DNA of 64,000 nucleotides from Elephas maximus indicus (GCF_024166365.1 NC_064822.1:105148823-105212822); one strand, 5' to 3'; numbered from the stretch's first letter, positions 34,990 to 46,373 are shown. Numbers and translations are program-made. Notes: generated by a model from the letters alone, not told the origin.

Positions 34990-35140
34990 TGTTTTCAGTA
35001 GCTAATTTTCTGAAGCAGATCACCCGGCCGTTTTTTTTAGTCTGTCTTAGTCTGAAAGCCCTGCTGAAACATTCACTACGGATGACCCTGCTGGTATTAG
35101 AACAACATGCAAGCCACCATAGTACAACGAACTGACCGGT
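34990..35140 (-). mobile_element. RTE-type 5' leader fragment, minus strand
   Basis: In reverse complement it gives 'cagcagggtcatccg', 'tttcagactaagacagacta' and 'attagctactgaaaacac', matching the RTE leader at about 11,760-11,940. No RTE coding or 3' sequence adjoins it, so it is an isolated leader or a SINE relative of it. Confidence 0.6.
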
Positions 35141-35479
35141 GGTGGCTGCGTTACAATAAGGTTGTTCAATTTTGTGCATCTGTTTGCCCTCTGGTTGTCC
35201 TGTTCATTGTAAACAGAACTTCCTGTTAGAATTTGACCATTACTTTTAGTGGTTCATCCAGATTACTCTCAAATGACTTGTTTGGACTGCACATAAACCC
35301 ATTCCAGCTAAGAATGGCTATTCTTCCCCAACTTGGAAAGTGTTCCTTAAGCATCTTTTCTTGCCCCTTTCTCGCTTGCTAATGTCAAAAAAAGGCCAAT
35401 CTCAAAGACTCTTTAAAGCTGAATTTTATCCTTGTGCTGCCTTCTATTCTTGGAGGAGGGGGAGGAAACCATATTTTGA

Positions 35480-35680
35480 ATGTTCACAATATGTTGGGTG
35501 CTGTGCAAAAAGTGCTTTACATGGATTGTTCATGTAATATTCCCAATAGCCTAAGAAGGTAGTGTCTTCACTAGGTACGGTCAGTAACTTCCAAGGCTAC
35601 ACCTGCAGGCAGTAGCAGATGTGTGTCCAGAATCCAGGTACTCTGTCTTGGAGCCCCTGCTCTTCACTATTAGCCTCTGT
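35480..35680 (-). repeat. MIR SINE, minus strand, diverged
   Basis: 'gtgctttacatggattgttc', 'aatattcccaatagcctaag' and 'gaatccaggtactctgtctt' follow the order of a reversed MIR. Confidence 0.6.
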
Positions 35681-36639
35681 AGGTACCACAGGTTAGTGCC
35701 TTTTGGTGTCACCCTTTCCATCTTGACCTACATCCTGGAAAGGGAAATGTGAGGTGGTTTGGGCAAAATCTCCCCACCTCCAATTTTTGTGGCCAGAGTC
35801 GAAGAGTGAGCACCCTGTTAGTCTTTCTTCCCCCCGCTAGTCCGCCAATTACAAATTACCAAACAAAAGGATAACTGAGTACCTCATTCCAGGCCTAGCC
35901 AACTTGCAGGCCTGAACTACAATGAAGAGGGCACTGGCGTGAAGCACAAGTGGAAGCACATGTACCTTGGGAGAAGGGACTATTTTTCTTCATATCTAAA
36001 CTTACTGAAGAGATCCACGTGCTGTGCTCTGTGCTGGGGATAAAGACGGATAAGATGGTTCCTGCTTTTAGTCATTCACTGCCGAGCAGAGGAGAGCTGC
36101 ATGTAAACACTGAGTGCTTACACAGGAGTAAGCACAGGGAGCCATGAGAACAGTGGGAGACACTTAGCATGGTCGTTCAGGGATAGGAATTTGGAAATGA
36201 TACCTGGGAATTTTGATGGGACCTGGGATAAGACTGAATCCTAAAGGATGAGTCAAAGTGAGATAAGCGACCAGGTTCATTTTAAGAAAGGTAGTGCTGG
36301 GAGTGGATGTTTTCAGGCCCAGGGATTTTTCACAAGAAAAGGCACAGGAGCAGAATCCAAGGAGCTATAAAAAGATTTTGCTCGGGTGTCAAGTTTAAGG
36401 AGGAGACTAGTAGGAAATGTGAGAGTGGGGTAAGCTGGTGCCAAGTAACTGAGGACTTGGTACCTGGGTTAAGGAGCTGACTTTGTCCTGAAGGAATAAA
36501 GAGCTGTGAGCAAGAGAGTCTTGAACAATAAAGGGCCTTCAGCAAGGGAGTGGTCAGATAGGCATTTTTTATCTCTAATGACGAGAATAGACTAGAGGGA
36601 GAGGGGCCAGTTAAAAGGCAATTATACTCTCATGCTCTG
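35681..36639. other. Intergenic, nothing recognised
   Basis: No gene, RNA gene or confident repeat. Confidence 0.35.
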
Positions 36640-38435
36640 ATTGTGGTTTCTGTCTTTTTCCGCTAAAAGTAACCAGAGCTTTTTGGAGAAATGGTGATTA
36701 GAGGTGTATGGCAGGAAATGTACAAGGTGTAGCTAAAACGTAATGTGCTAGAAAGCAAATAAGCTATCAAAGATGACTAGTATCATTCAAAAGGGCTCCA
36801 GAGCCCACCTAAAGAGGCTCTCAGTGGCCAAAGATGGGATAATTTGAGCATCAGTGAGAACTATAATGGCAATGGATTGAAATAAAATATTTTTAAATCC
36901 ATAAATTCATGACGATATTCTAAAAAAGATCTCATTGGTCACCTTTAGAAGATGCTAGGAAACCAACCATTTCTGAATACTTGTTAATAAAGGGAAAGAA
37001 ACAAGCATTTAATCCTTTCTTTTTTAGCACTAGCTGTACTTCAAAGCAAAACAAACAAAGGTAAGTGAAAGTTTCTCTCTATAGAAATACTCCAGCCAGT
37101 AAATGAAGGAATTACAGGCTTAGTTTAAAACTATTTTGCAAACCTCTAATGAAATAACAAAGCTAAGCAATAATAAATAGCTATTTTTTTTTTAACATCA
37201 TAAGAGACAACCTGATATAATGTGTCTCCTGATGAAAGTTAACACCACCAACAATGAAGATTTTTCCAAACAAAGAATTTGAACCTGAATTGCTAAGTTC
37301 TGTAAAGCACCACATTACAGGAAAGACAGGGATCAAAGGAAGAAGTGACATGCATCATGGGAATGCAATGAGCAAAATCCAATAAATAGAAAACTCTAAG
37401 AGCAAACAATCTGGTTTCTTCAACAACAAAAAGTGGTTAAAAAAAAAAAAAGAAGAAGAACAAAAACAAGAGAAGGGAACAGAGAGATTTATGAGCCATA
37501 TCAACAAAATGCAATGTTGTAGACCTTGTTTGGACCCCGATTCAAATAAACCGACTTTAAAAGAAAAAGAGAGAGCGAGAGTCAGACAGACAATTGGGGA
37601 AATTTGAACCCTGCAGTGGCCATTCTCCAGGATGGCCCCCTAAGGATCCTTGGCCCTGAATTTCACCCCCTGGTGTAGTTCCTTCCCACACTGAAGTAGA
37701 GCTGGCATAAGTGACCAATGGAATACTACAGAAATGTGTGACTTCCGAGGCTAGGTCATAAAAGACACTGCGGCTTCCGCTTTGGCTCCTTGGAACCCAG
37801 AAGGGGGAAATCAGTCACAGGTTCTGAAGACACTCAAGCCGACTTGTGGAGAGGCCCTCGAGGAGAGGATCTGAACCCCCTGCCAATAGCCAACACCAAC
37901 TTGCCAAACATTGTAAATGAGCCACCTTGAAAGTGGATCCTCCAGTACCTGTCAAGCTTTCAGGTGACTGCAATCTCATGAGACATTGAGCCAAAACTGC
38001 CTAGCTAGATGGTTCCTGAATTCCTGACCCACAGAAACTGTAAGCAACAATGTTTATTATTGTTGTAAACCACTGAGCTACACAGCAATAGGTAACTAAT
38101 ATAAATGCAGACTAGAGAGTTGATGATAGTAAAGAAATATTGTTAATGAGTAATGCTAATAATGTTGTCATGATTATGTTCTTCAAAATTTGCTCTCTTT
38201 TGGAGGTGCATACCAAAATATTTGTGGATGAATTAATATGATGTCTAGGATTTACTTCAAAATAATACAGTTGGGTGGTAGCAATAGGTAGAGGAAGAGG
38301 AGGGTATAGATGAAGAAATAAATGCTCATGAGTTGATAATGGTTTTAGTTAGGTGATAGACATTTTCACTGTACTATTCTCTCTACTTTTTTGTATGTTC
38401 GAAATTTTTTATAATAGAAAGTTTAAAAAAAAAAG
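36640..38435 (+). mobile_element. Old L1M-type sequence, interrupted
   Basis: The left part ('aaccagagctttttggagaa', 'cataaattcatgacgatatt') and the right part (38340-38435, 'tttttgtatgttcgaaattt', A run) look like the start and end of an L1M 3' UTR. The block at 37590-38105 is a different repeat inserted between them. The middle is poorly resolved. Confidence 0.45.
37590..38105 (+). repeat. Old interspersed repeat, family not assigned
   Basis: 'ggtcataaaagacactgcgg', 'gctccttggaacccagaagg', 'ccttgaaagtggatcctcca', 'attcctgacccacagaaact', 'ttattgttgtaaaccactga'. It is related to the repeat at 6850-7250. Confidence 0.55.
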
Positions 38436-38728
38436 TTACAGTAGCCCAGGAAAGAGAAAAGAAACAGAGCAATAGTTATAAGGACAGGAGGAATGACAAT
38501 AAACTAAAATATTTGGGGAGAGAAATCTCCAGGCCTCAGTGATTGATTAGATGTGAGGAGGTGAGAAAGACAGGAGAACAAAGGATGGTTCAGGTGGTGT
38601 GGGTCATGGTCCTATCAGCCACATGATGCTGGACAACTTCGAACAACCTTCTCAGTACTTCTGTGCCTCATTTTCCCGTTTGTAAGATGAGTATATTAAC
38701 AGTATTTATTTCATAGGATTATAAAACT

Positions 38729-38938
38729 AAGGAGTCCTGGTGGTGCAACAGCTAAGCACTCGGCTGCTAACAGAAAGATTGGTGGTTTGAACCTACCCAG
38801 CAGCTCCAGAGGAGAAAGACCTGGTCACCTGCTCCTGTGGAGATTAAACCCAAGCCTAGAAAGTCTTATGGGGCAGTTCTACTATGTCACATGGGGTCAA
38901 TATAAGTCAAAATCAACTCCACGGCACCTAACAACAGC
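38729..38938 (+). mobile_element. AfroSINE, plus strand, inside MIR
   Basis: 'ggagtcctggtggtgcaaca', 'gagaaagacctggtcacctg', 'gtcacatggggtcaatataa', ending 'cacctaacaacagcaac'. Confidence 0.88.
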
Positions 38939-38991
38939 AACTGTGAAGAATAAATCAATTAAAATATGTAAAACACTTAGAACATTGCTTA

Positions 38992-39192
38992 AAAAAAAAA
39001 AAAAAACCCAAACCTGTTGCTATCAAGTCAATTCCAACTCATGGCGACCCCACGTGTGAAGGAGTAGAACCGCTCCATAGGGTTTTCTTGGCTGTAAACA
39101 GACCATCAGGCCTTTCTTCCACAGTGTTGCTGGGTGGATTTGAACCACCAACCGTTAGTTTAGTAGTTGAGCACAGACTGTTTGTGCCGCCC
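38992..39192 (-). mobile_element. AfroSINE, minus strand, inside MIR
   Basis: An A run, then 'ctatcaagtcaattccaact', 'gctccatagggttttcttgg' and a degraded tRNA-like end. The MIR word around acattgctt / acactgctt lies on both sides. Confidence 0.82.
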
Positions 39193-39449
39193 AGGAATAC
39201 AGGACACTGCTTAACACATAGTAAAATTCGTAAATGTTAGCTCTTCCACAGGAAGGCACAGGGCTGGGAGTAGGTTAGCTTTGGACTTGTTGAGAGAGCA
39301 GTGCCTGTGGGACATCCATGCATATGCAGGGAGCCATTGAGAAGCATTTGGACATGAAACTGGGGCGGGTGGCCAGGGACAGAGATGTGGATAATGTGGC
39401 ACATTTTAAAACCATAAAAGTGAGTTAGCTCCTTGAATGTCTTCACCAA

Positions 39450-40005
39450 AAAGGCCAAATGACCTCTTTACCAAATGGCAAATAAGCACATGAAAAGATG
39501 TCCAAGATCATTAGCCATTAGGGAAATGCAAATTAAAACATGAGATATCTCTATACACCTATTAGAATGTCTACAACTTAAAAAAAAAAAAAGGGATACT
39601 ATTAAGTAATAGTGAGTATGTGAAGCAACTGGATCTCTCATACATTGCTGTGGCAATGTGAAATGGTACGGCTTCTCTGTAAAACAGTTTGGCAGTTTCT
39701 TATAAAATTAAGCATACACTTAACTATAAAATCCAGCAACGCTCCTACTGCGTATTTACCCTAGAGAAGTGAAAATATGTGTCCATGCAAAAACTGGTAA
39801 ACAAATGTTCACGGCAGCTTTGTTTGCAATAGCCCCGAAGTGGAGACAACCAAAACGTCCTTCAACAGGTACAGCCACATGGTGGAGTACTCACTCAGCG
39901 ATAAAAAGGAATGAGCCATACATACATGCACCAGCTTAGATGGATCTCAAGGGCGTTGTGCTGAGTGAAGAGAGTCAATGTCGAAAGATTATATACTTGT
40001 GACAT
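39450..40005 (+). mobile_element. Old L1M fragment (ORF2 end)
   Basis: 'gcacatgaaaagatgtccaa', 'atgcaaattaaaacatgaga', 'gtgaaatggtacggcttctc', 'ttgcaatagccccgaagtgg' and 'ggtggagtactcactcagcg' are standard landmarks of the L1 3' coding region. Confidence 0.75.
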
Positions 40006-40349
40006 CAGTGGGACTGGAGGAATAAGGACCTCTGAAAAACCTATTTCTCCATAAAACCCATGAGAACACTGCCCCCAAAATTGTCAAAATCAGCCTTTTT
40101 ATGACTTTGGAGTTAATCAAAGGTTTGCAACAATCCGAGGAGCATTTATTCAAGAAAAATGAATCTCAGTAAGATCTCACAATGATCTTCGCGGTGTTTT
40201 AACTTGCCCTATTCTCATTCCCCTGTTGCCAGCTCTGCAGTAGCCTTGAAAAACAACAACCCCACAAACATGGTGAAAGCCAGTGGTCTGTCAGCCCCTG
40301 GAAGGGGAAGAATAAGTCTGGAGCTTCCTCAAAAGCCCAGTCCCAAGAA
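40006..40349 (+). repeat. Probable L1M 5' leader fragment
   Basis: 'gactggaggaataaggacct', 'gcatttattcaagaaaaatg' and 'tggtctgtcagcccctggaa' resemble an old L1M 5' UTR as I remember it. Confidence 0.4.
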
Positions 40350-40467
40350 GTTGTCATCAAGCCTTCATTGACAGTTGGGTGTTGGCTGCTTATGAGGTGC
40401 ACTGGTCAGGAATCAAGCCGGGGTCTCTGCATGGAAGGCGAGAACTTTACCAATGAACCACCACTGC
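40350..40467 (-). mobile_element. tRNA-Gly-headed SINE, minus strand, truncated
   Basis: In reverse complement it gives 'gtggttcattggtaaagttc', 'gccttccatgcagagacccc' and 'ttgattcctgaccagtgca', a tRNA-Gly-like head with A and B boxes. It is followed by 'cacctcataagcagccaaca', the same junction as the copy at 41.6 kb. Confidence 0.7.
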
Positions 40468-41554
40468 TCCCCACATCTACCAGGTGCCCAGTAAACGGCT
40501 GTGTAAACATGTGGTCGGGTGAGGAAATGAAGAAATGAAAGGGGAGGCATGGTGTGCGTAGTCAGACCAGGAGAGGGGTGTCCTGATGTCCTGACTTCAG
40601 AAGGTTTAAGAAGAGAGAGGCAAACAAGGCCCAGAGATCTTCCGGCTTCTTTGCCAGCACCATTTACCTTAGGACTGACTGCAGGAAGGGCTCCCACCAA
40701 GATACTAAGCTGTTGCTGAACTGGTGGGGCCACCCAGAGAAGAGCTTATGTCCGTCAAGTCCACATATCACATATTCATGTACTTCATATTTTGTCTAGT
40801 GCACGTAGCAGGTGAATGAGCGTGGGGCATCAAGATTTGGTGCATTGGTCGCAAATGGTGATGGGAGGAAGCCCTGTATTTCTTTTTCTCGCCACAGGGT
40901 GGCAGTTTCAGGGCCGCAAACCTCTCAGTCCGGCGCTTCCTACATTGCACCACCTGGTGGCAACATATTTTCCTGATTGTTCTGAAAGAAAAATAAACTC
41001 CTTTTTTCCTTAAGTTTTAATGAATCAAAAACAAAAAGTATATGTAGCTAATGAGTATTTGTGATTTTTGGAGTAACTACTGGGGGTGCTCCAGCTGTAG
41101 AGAAGCATCACAGTGCTTATTGCGTTCCACAAGTGTCAGCGAAGAAACCTGATTTCCTGGTGATTTCAGCTGCATTAAGGCCCCAGCTGCCCTCTGCCTG
41201 GACTTGGCCCTGCCTACTCACCCTCCTGCGTGAATCTTTCTCTGGCACTTATCAGAGATCTCTCTCCACTATTCCTCTCCCTCTGTGTCGACAACACTTT
41301 ACTTTGGGATGCTTCAGTGTTCCTGTGGGTGACTAGCCACCTTAGTTCCTTGATCTTACGCCCTCCAGTGACTTTCACTTTCACCTCATCCCAGCCATCT
41401 GCACCAGATAGAAAAGTCCACTCTTCTACTCTCAGACCACAGCCATCCTTTCTCCCCTTCTCACCTACATTTTGGCTGCATTGAAACCCCAACCCTTAGC
41501 CCCTTGATTTTATCCTGCTTCTTTTAATACCCTCCTAGCTTCACCTTGGGGGCA
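40468..41554. other. Intergenic, possible weak L2 debris
   Basis: C/T-rich sequence from about 41,150 to 41,530 ('cactcttctactctcagacc') has L2-like texture, but I cannot place it. No gene is supported. Confidence 0.3.
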
Positions 41555-41880
41555 GGGGTAGAATCCCTCAGTGGTAGAGTTCCTGCCTTCCATGCAAGAG
41601 GCCTGGGTTCAATTCCCAGCCAATGCACCTCATGTGCTGCCACCACCCATCTGTCACTGCATGCTTGCATGTTGTTATGATGCTGAACAGATTTCAGCAG
41701 AGCTTCCAGACTAAGACGGACTAGGAGGAAAGGCCTGACCAATCTACTTCTGAAAATTAGCCAGTGAAAACCCTATGGAGCACAACCAATCATAGGGATA
41801 GTGCAAGACTAGGCAGCTTTTCCTCTGGTTGTGCAGAGGGTCACGATGAATTGGGGACTAATTCAGCAGCAACTACCAAT
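41555..41880 (+). mobile_element. tRNA-Gly-headed SINE with RTE 5' and 3' parts
   Basis: Three segments in order. The head at about 41,557-41,630 is tRNA-Gly-like ('cagtggtagagttcctgcct', 'gggttcaattcccagccaat'). The body at about 41,631-41,790 matches the RTE 5' leader ('gagcttccagactaagacgg', 'ttagccagtgaaaacc'). The tail at about 41,800-41,875 resembles the RTE 3' end ('ggttgtgcagagggtcacga'). It has no coding capacity. Confidence 0.75.
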
Positions 41881-41904
41881 AAAACTTGCCTTTCTGTTGT
41901 GATT

Positions 41905-42145
41905 TTGACTGCAGACTCTGGAGGAGGGCTGCCTGGTTTTGTCAAGTTTCTTCCACATACAAGTTCTGACCTTGGGCAAGAGCCTCACTTTCTCATATTA
42001 AATTAGGAAAACTCTAATACCTACCTCAAAAGGTTGTGGCAAGGATTAACTGAGTTAATATGTATTAAGCACTAACAACAGTGACTGGCACACTGTAAAT
42101 GCTATACACTGTGTGTGTGTGTGTGCTGTTTTATGTTATTATTAC
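41905..42145 (+). repeat. MIR SINE, plus strand
   Basis: 'ccttgggcaagagcctcact', 'tctaatacctacctcaaaag' and 'cagtgactggcacactgtaa' are MIR landmarks in order, followed by a (gt)n run. Confidence 0.75.
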
Positions 42146-42499
42146 TCAAGCTGGAGTCTATGGTGAGTCATCTCACCTAACCTCTCACCAGCAATCTCAA
42201 CTCCCTCATCAACGAGGCCTATCCTTGGGTTAATCCCAAAATCTTCCTTGTCTAGTCCTAGAGCCAGACCTCTGCACCCCGCTACGAGAAGAAACAGCCA
42301 CCACAAAATCCCACTGTCCTGCAGATTGGTGCCACTAGAGATTCCTGAACTCCAGCCTCTTTTGAAACTCCTGGGCTTGTCCTTAGCCAGGTCCCTCTCC
42401 TCTCTCATTGCCCATTCCACATCTTCACCACTCTCCCCGTCCGTATGGTATAAAATTCAAAAGGTGCAAAAGCAAATGGGAAAAGTAAGAGTCTCTGTG

Positions 42500-43055
42500 G
42501 TAGATTGATAGATGTGGCCACAATACTTTGCAGCTCCTCCCATCAAAGGGTGAAGTCTATTTTCTGCCTCTTGAATCTAGGCTTGGCCTTGTGACTAGCT
42601 TTACTCAATGGGTCATTAGCCAGTGTTGAGACTGCGTGAAGCGAGTGGAGCATGCAAGTACTTGAGAACCGACTTAAATTTTGGGCTGGAGGTACCTCAC
42701 CCTGGCCCTGACCACCCTGTCACTAACAAAGGTAACACAACCAGAGGCTTGAAAAGCTCTCCTGCATTGGAATCTGTGCTCTTCCGCTGCTGGGAAACGC
42801 TCCACTGCCATGTGAACAAGACCAGGCCAGCCTTCCTGAGGATGAGAGACTCCATGGAGAGAGGCCCAGCCATCCCAGCTGAGGCCCCAGCCATCTGGGG
42901 GAGACCGTCCTGGACCATCTAGCTCCAGCTGAGCCATCCCAGACCAGAAAATGCCCAGCCAAACCAAAGAATCATGGGAAATAACAAATGTCTGTGGTTT
43001 GAAGCCACTAAGTTTAGGGGTGGTTATTACATAAACAGTAGATAACTGGAACACT
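42500..43055 (+). repeat. Old interspersed repeat, family not assigned
   Basis: 'gatgtggccacaatactttg' to 'gtggtttgaagccactaagt' and 'attacataaacagtagataa'. The layout is like the 37.6 kb repeat. Confidence 0.45.
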
Positions 43056-43330
43056 CTCCCATCCTGTCCCATAGCCACCCAGTTTCACCCCCCAGAAGCC
43101 ACCACTGTTGCCAGAGTCTTGAGTATCCTTTTGGGAAAATTTTATACATTTAAAACATATAAACCCAAAATGTATAAAATGTATACATGCATATTATTAT
43201 TTTCCACACAAATGGTAGCATATGGAACACACTGTTCTGCCCTTGCTTTTTTTCACTGAACAAGATGTCCTGGAGACCTTTCCATGTCAGTACATTCAGA
43301 CCCGTCCCTTTTTTTTTTTTTTTTTAGACA
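43056..43330. mobile_element. Old L1-type fragment
   Basis: 'cacacaaatggtagcatatg', 'acactgttctgcccttgctt' and 'gagacctttccatgtcagta' are a recurring L1M motif set. A T run follows. Confidence 0.5.
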
Positions 43331-43906
43331 TCTTGAGATTTTTTTAATTTAAATTTCACTTTCATCAAAATAATATATATACAAATATATTTTTCACTCC
43401 TTCCCACTGCTTTCTACTTCTCAGAACCAATCACTCTCAACTCCTTTAGCTCTTTCTTTTGCTATTTACTTCCACATTCCCAAGTAACATAAATTATGTG
43501 CTCCGACCTTTCAGTTTTAGGTACTATCACTTTATTTTCAACCATGGAAAGTGAGGATTTAACTCTCACACATATGTCCCCTCCTCAGTCACACATACTT
43601 TCCCTCTCCCCTTCCTCTCGCTTCATTACTTTGGGCAATTAATAGTCATAATGAAGTTATCATGATGACATAAATATTGCTCACAGCTAAGTCATGTCAT
43701 GTATACTCTTACTTGTAAACTTTTTATTTTCTCAGAAGTTAATTCATTTTGGGCTGGAGGTACCTCAGTAATTCATTTTCAATTGTTCCCATTATTCATT
43801 TTCAACTGCTTGCCCTATTAATTTTCCCTCATTTAAAAAGGCTGTTTAGATTGAATCTGAAGCTCTTTGAGAGAATTGTCTGTGCTTACTGACTGATTCC
43901 TCAGCA

Positions 43907-44245
43907 TTTTTTTTTTTTTTGTCACCAATGGTTTCCTTGTTGCCTGAGCTGCTGGATACTTTCCAGGTCTTATGTTATGGGAACCCTCAGCTTCCAGGAC
44001 AACATTCTTTCCAGATGCTCCTTGAATCTCTCTCATACATTCCTAATTTTCCAGTGTATCTCCCAACCACTGCCTGGACTCCTCCACCTGGATGGCTCTC
44101 ACTCACCTCATACTCAACAGTCACTTTTGATCCAACGTCTCTGTTCCTGCCACCTGTACCCCTCTGAGACCAGCTGCCTCCACCACACTCTTTCTGCAGT
44201 CTGGTTTCTGTCAGAGAACCCCTCCCCTCAGTTATATTTAAGAGC
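43907..44245 (+). mobile_element. L2 LINE fragment
   Basis: 'gtcaccaatggtttccttgt' and the C/T-rich coding-like run after it resemble the L2 reverse-transcriptase region, also present at 50.1-50.4 kb. Confidence 0.5.
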
Positions 44246-44254
44246 TTAAATTTC

Positions 44255-44350
44255 AGCTTTAGACATTGGCCATATCCTGACCTTATCACTTAATAACTTG
44301 TGACCTAGGCATGCTATTTAATCTTTTTTGACACTCTGTCTCTCATCTGT
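44255..44350 (+). repeat. MIR SINE fragment
   Basis: 'tcacttaataacttgtgacc' and 'ctctcatctgtaaaatag' are MIR core words. Confidence 0.55.
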
Positions 44351-44469
44351 AAAATAGTATATACTAATACTAAAAACCATTGAATTATACACTTTAAATG
44401 GGTGAATTGTATGGTGTGGGAATTATGTCACAATAAAACTGTTATGAAAAATGGAATACTACAGAGCAC

Positions 44470-44641
44470 TGGGAAACCCTGGAGGCGTAGTGGTTAAGTG
44501 TTATGGCTGCTAACCAAAGGGTTGGCAGTTCGAATCTGCCAGGCACTCTTTGGAAACTCGATGGGGCAGTTCTACTCTGTCCTATAGGGTTGCTATGAGT
44601 TGGAATCGACTCAACAACACTGGGTTTGGTTTTTTGGTTTT
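44470..44641 (+). mobile_element. AfroSINE, plus strand
   Basis: 'aaccctggaggcgtagtggt', 'ttggcagttcgaatctgcca' and 'agggttgctatgagttggaa' with a 'gggtttggttttttggtttt' tail. A short second fragment ('ttgcagttgagtcgattcct') follows to about 44,680. Confidence 0.88.
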
Positions 44642-44734
44642 TATACTACCTGACCCGTTGCAGTTGAGTCGATTCCTACACTACAGTGCTGTATAAAAAT
44701 AAATAGTAAAAAAACAGTACCTATTCATAGAGCT

Positions 44735-44851
44735 GGGGTCCTGGTGGTGCAGTGGTTAAGCATCTGGCTGCTAAAGAAAATGCGGGCAGTTTGAATCCAC
44801 CAGCTGCTCCTTGGAAACCATGGGGCAGTTGACTTGACAGCAACAGGTTTA
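44735..44851 (+). mobile_element. AfroSINE, plus strand, internally shortened
   Basis: The head 'gtcctggtggtgcagtggtt' is intact. The middle jumps from 'ccatggggcagtt' to 'gacttgacagcaacaggttt', skipping the usual 'tctactctgtcc...gagtcg' block. The flanks attcatagagctg / attcatagagttg mark it. Confidence 0.82.
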
Positions 44852-45267
44852 TTCATAGAGTTGTGGTAAGATTAAATAAAATAATCCTCATTAAAAAGCA
44901 TCCTATAGTTGCTCAACATAAGTTTCTCATCCCACCAAAATTCTCCTGAAAAAGGCTATATTATGATGGTGGGATTAGGAGTGATTTTTTTTTTTCTTTT
45001 CTCTGGATTTTAAATTTAATGTGATGGTAAGCTCATATTTTTTGGTATTATTAGCTCATTTAAATAATTAAAATATTTAAGATAGAAGTTATGCAGCTAA
45101 AAATCCCTTATCAAATACATTTTTGTTCTGGTTTAGGTCTCTCAATGGGTAAATTACCTAAATGTTTTGTAAACTTCAAAAATTTCTGACCAGCTGAGCA
45201 TTGAGTTTAAAAATGACATCTATTTTTCTTTCACTTTGTCTAATTTCAAAAGGAATACACATTTGCA

Positions 45268-46373
45268 GCTCCTGCGGACCCATAGGTGGCATTGGGGCCC
45301 TGGCATTCCTTCCTTGCCCTAGGCCAGCCCTGCCACACCCTACATTTCCTGGTAGAGATGGGCTTGGCCAAGAGCGTTTCAGTCACTCCAGCACCGCACA
45401 ACACGCATCTGGCTCCAGTGACAGACCATCATTCACCTAGTACCTGCATCTTGCACACACCCATCCAGATGGAGAGCTCTCCACAGCCAAGCCTGCCATC
45501 AGGGAAACAGCTGGAGGGTCCTAATCAAACCCAGGACCCCGATCCCCGCTCTCCTACCCTTGGCATTGTGCGGACACCTATGAAGACCAGCACCAGAGAA
45601 CCTCCAAGCCCCCTGGTGAAGCAGCTGAGTGAAGTATTTGACACCAAAGCCCTCAAATCAAATCTTTCCCCAGAGCGTGTTCTGCCCCTGGAGACACTTT
45701 CATCTTCTGAATTGGACTTGCCTCTGGGCACCCAACTATCCCTTGAGGACCAGATGCCACCTCTGAGCCAAACTGAGCTCTCCCCCAAACAGGTGTCTTC
45801 CAAGGGGGAAGCAGGACAGCCCACAGAAACCCCTGTGGCCAGCCAGCGCTCAGACAAGCCCTTGAGAGACCTGAGAATCCCCAATCTTCAGGTTCTAAGC
45901 ATAATAGACAGAAGCCAAACGGCAAGGTACTAGTGAGAACCCCCCTCAGCATCCTGCAGGATGACAACTTCCCCGGGACCCTGACACCACGACATGGTAA
46001 GCAGCCTTCTCCCCTGAGGGAAAATGTTAGGGAACTAAAAGAAGGAGCCATCCTGGGAACTGGATGACTTCTTAAAACTGGAAGATGAGTGTGGGAGCAA
46101 GGCCAGAACCATAACAAGGAAAATCAGTACTTTCCCTTGGTAGAGAAAGAGCCAAGCCCTGCTTGGCCCCAGCTCTGGAATCACCTGGGGGCTAGTGATG
46201 TCCTGTGTTCTCTCACCCCTTTTTCCCTGGGGCACTGAGAAACAGCTTGTTTTCTTTGACTCCCCCTAAACTACTAACTCTGAGACTGAGAGTTTCATTG
46301 GGCTTTCTTTATGTCTTGTATATTAAAGGAAGTGATTTAAATATTTTTAATTGTTATATGTAAAAAAAAAAAA
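45268..46373 (+). pseudogene. CDCA3: CDCA3 (TOME-1) retropseudogene
   Basis: An intronless, spliced copy of CDCA3, the adaptor that targets Wee1 for degradation at mitotic entry. ATG is at 45358-45360. The first 170 or so codons are recognisable: MGLAKSVSVTPAPHNTHLAP, then SPTLGIVRTPMKTSTREPPS and PLVKQLSEVFD. Near 45,870 one base is missing, which shifts the frame. After it KVLVRTPLSILQDDNFPGTL continues in the new frame, where stops replace arginine codons (TGA near 46,065 and again near 46,086). A 3' UTR with 'ttaaaggaagtgatttaaat' ends in an A run at about 46,362-46,373. Lack of introns, the A run and the disablements make it a processed pseudogene. The parent gene is elsewhere. Confidence 0.92.

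Larger units (their letters stand above)
38610..39243 (+). repeat. MIR SINE split by two AfroSINEs
   Basis: MIR sequence appears in three pieces: 'cctcattttcccgtttgtaa' (38610-38728), 'gtaaaacacttagaacattg' (about 38939-38991) and 'cttaacacatagtaaaattc' (about 39200-39243). In order they make one ordinary plus-strand MIR. Confidence 0.75.

Noticed and set aside
41557-41630. Functional tRNA-Gly gene
   Set aside because: The A and B boxes are recognisable, but stem pairing is degraded and the sequence runs straight into RTE-like SINE body; it is a SINE head.
45286-45933. Active CDCA3-like gene
   Set aside because: The frame opens only by starting upstream of the true ATG and ends after a one-base loss; it is intronless with an A tail.
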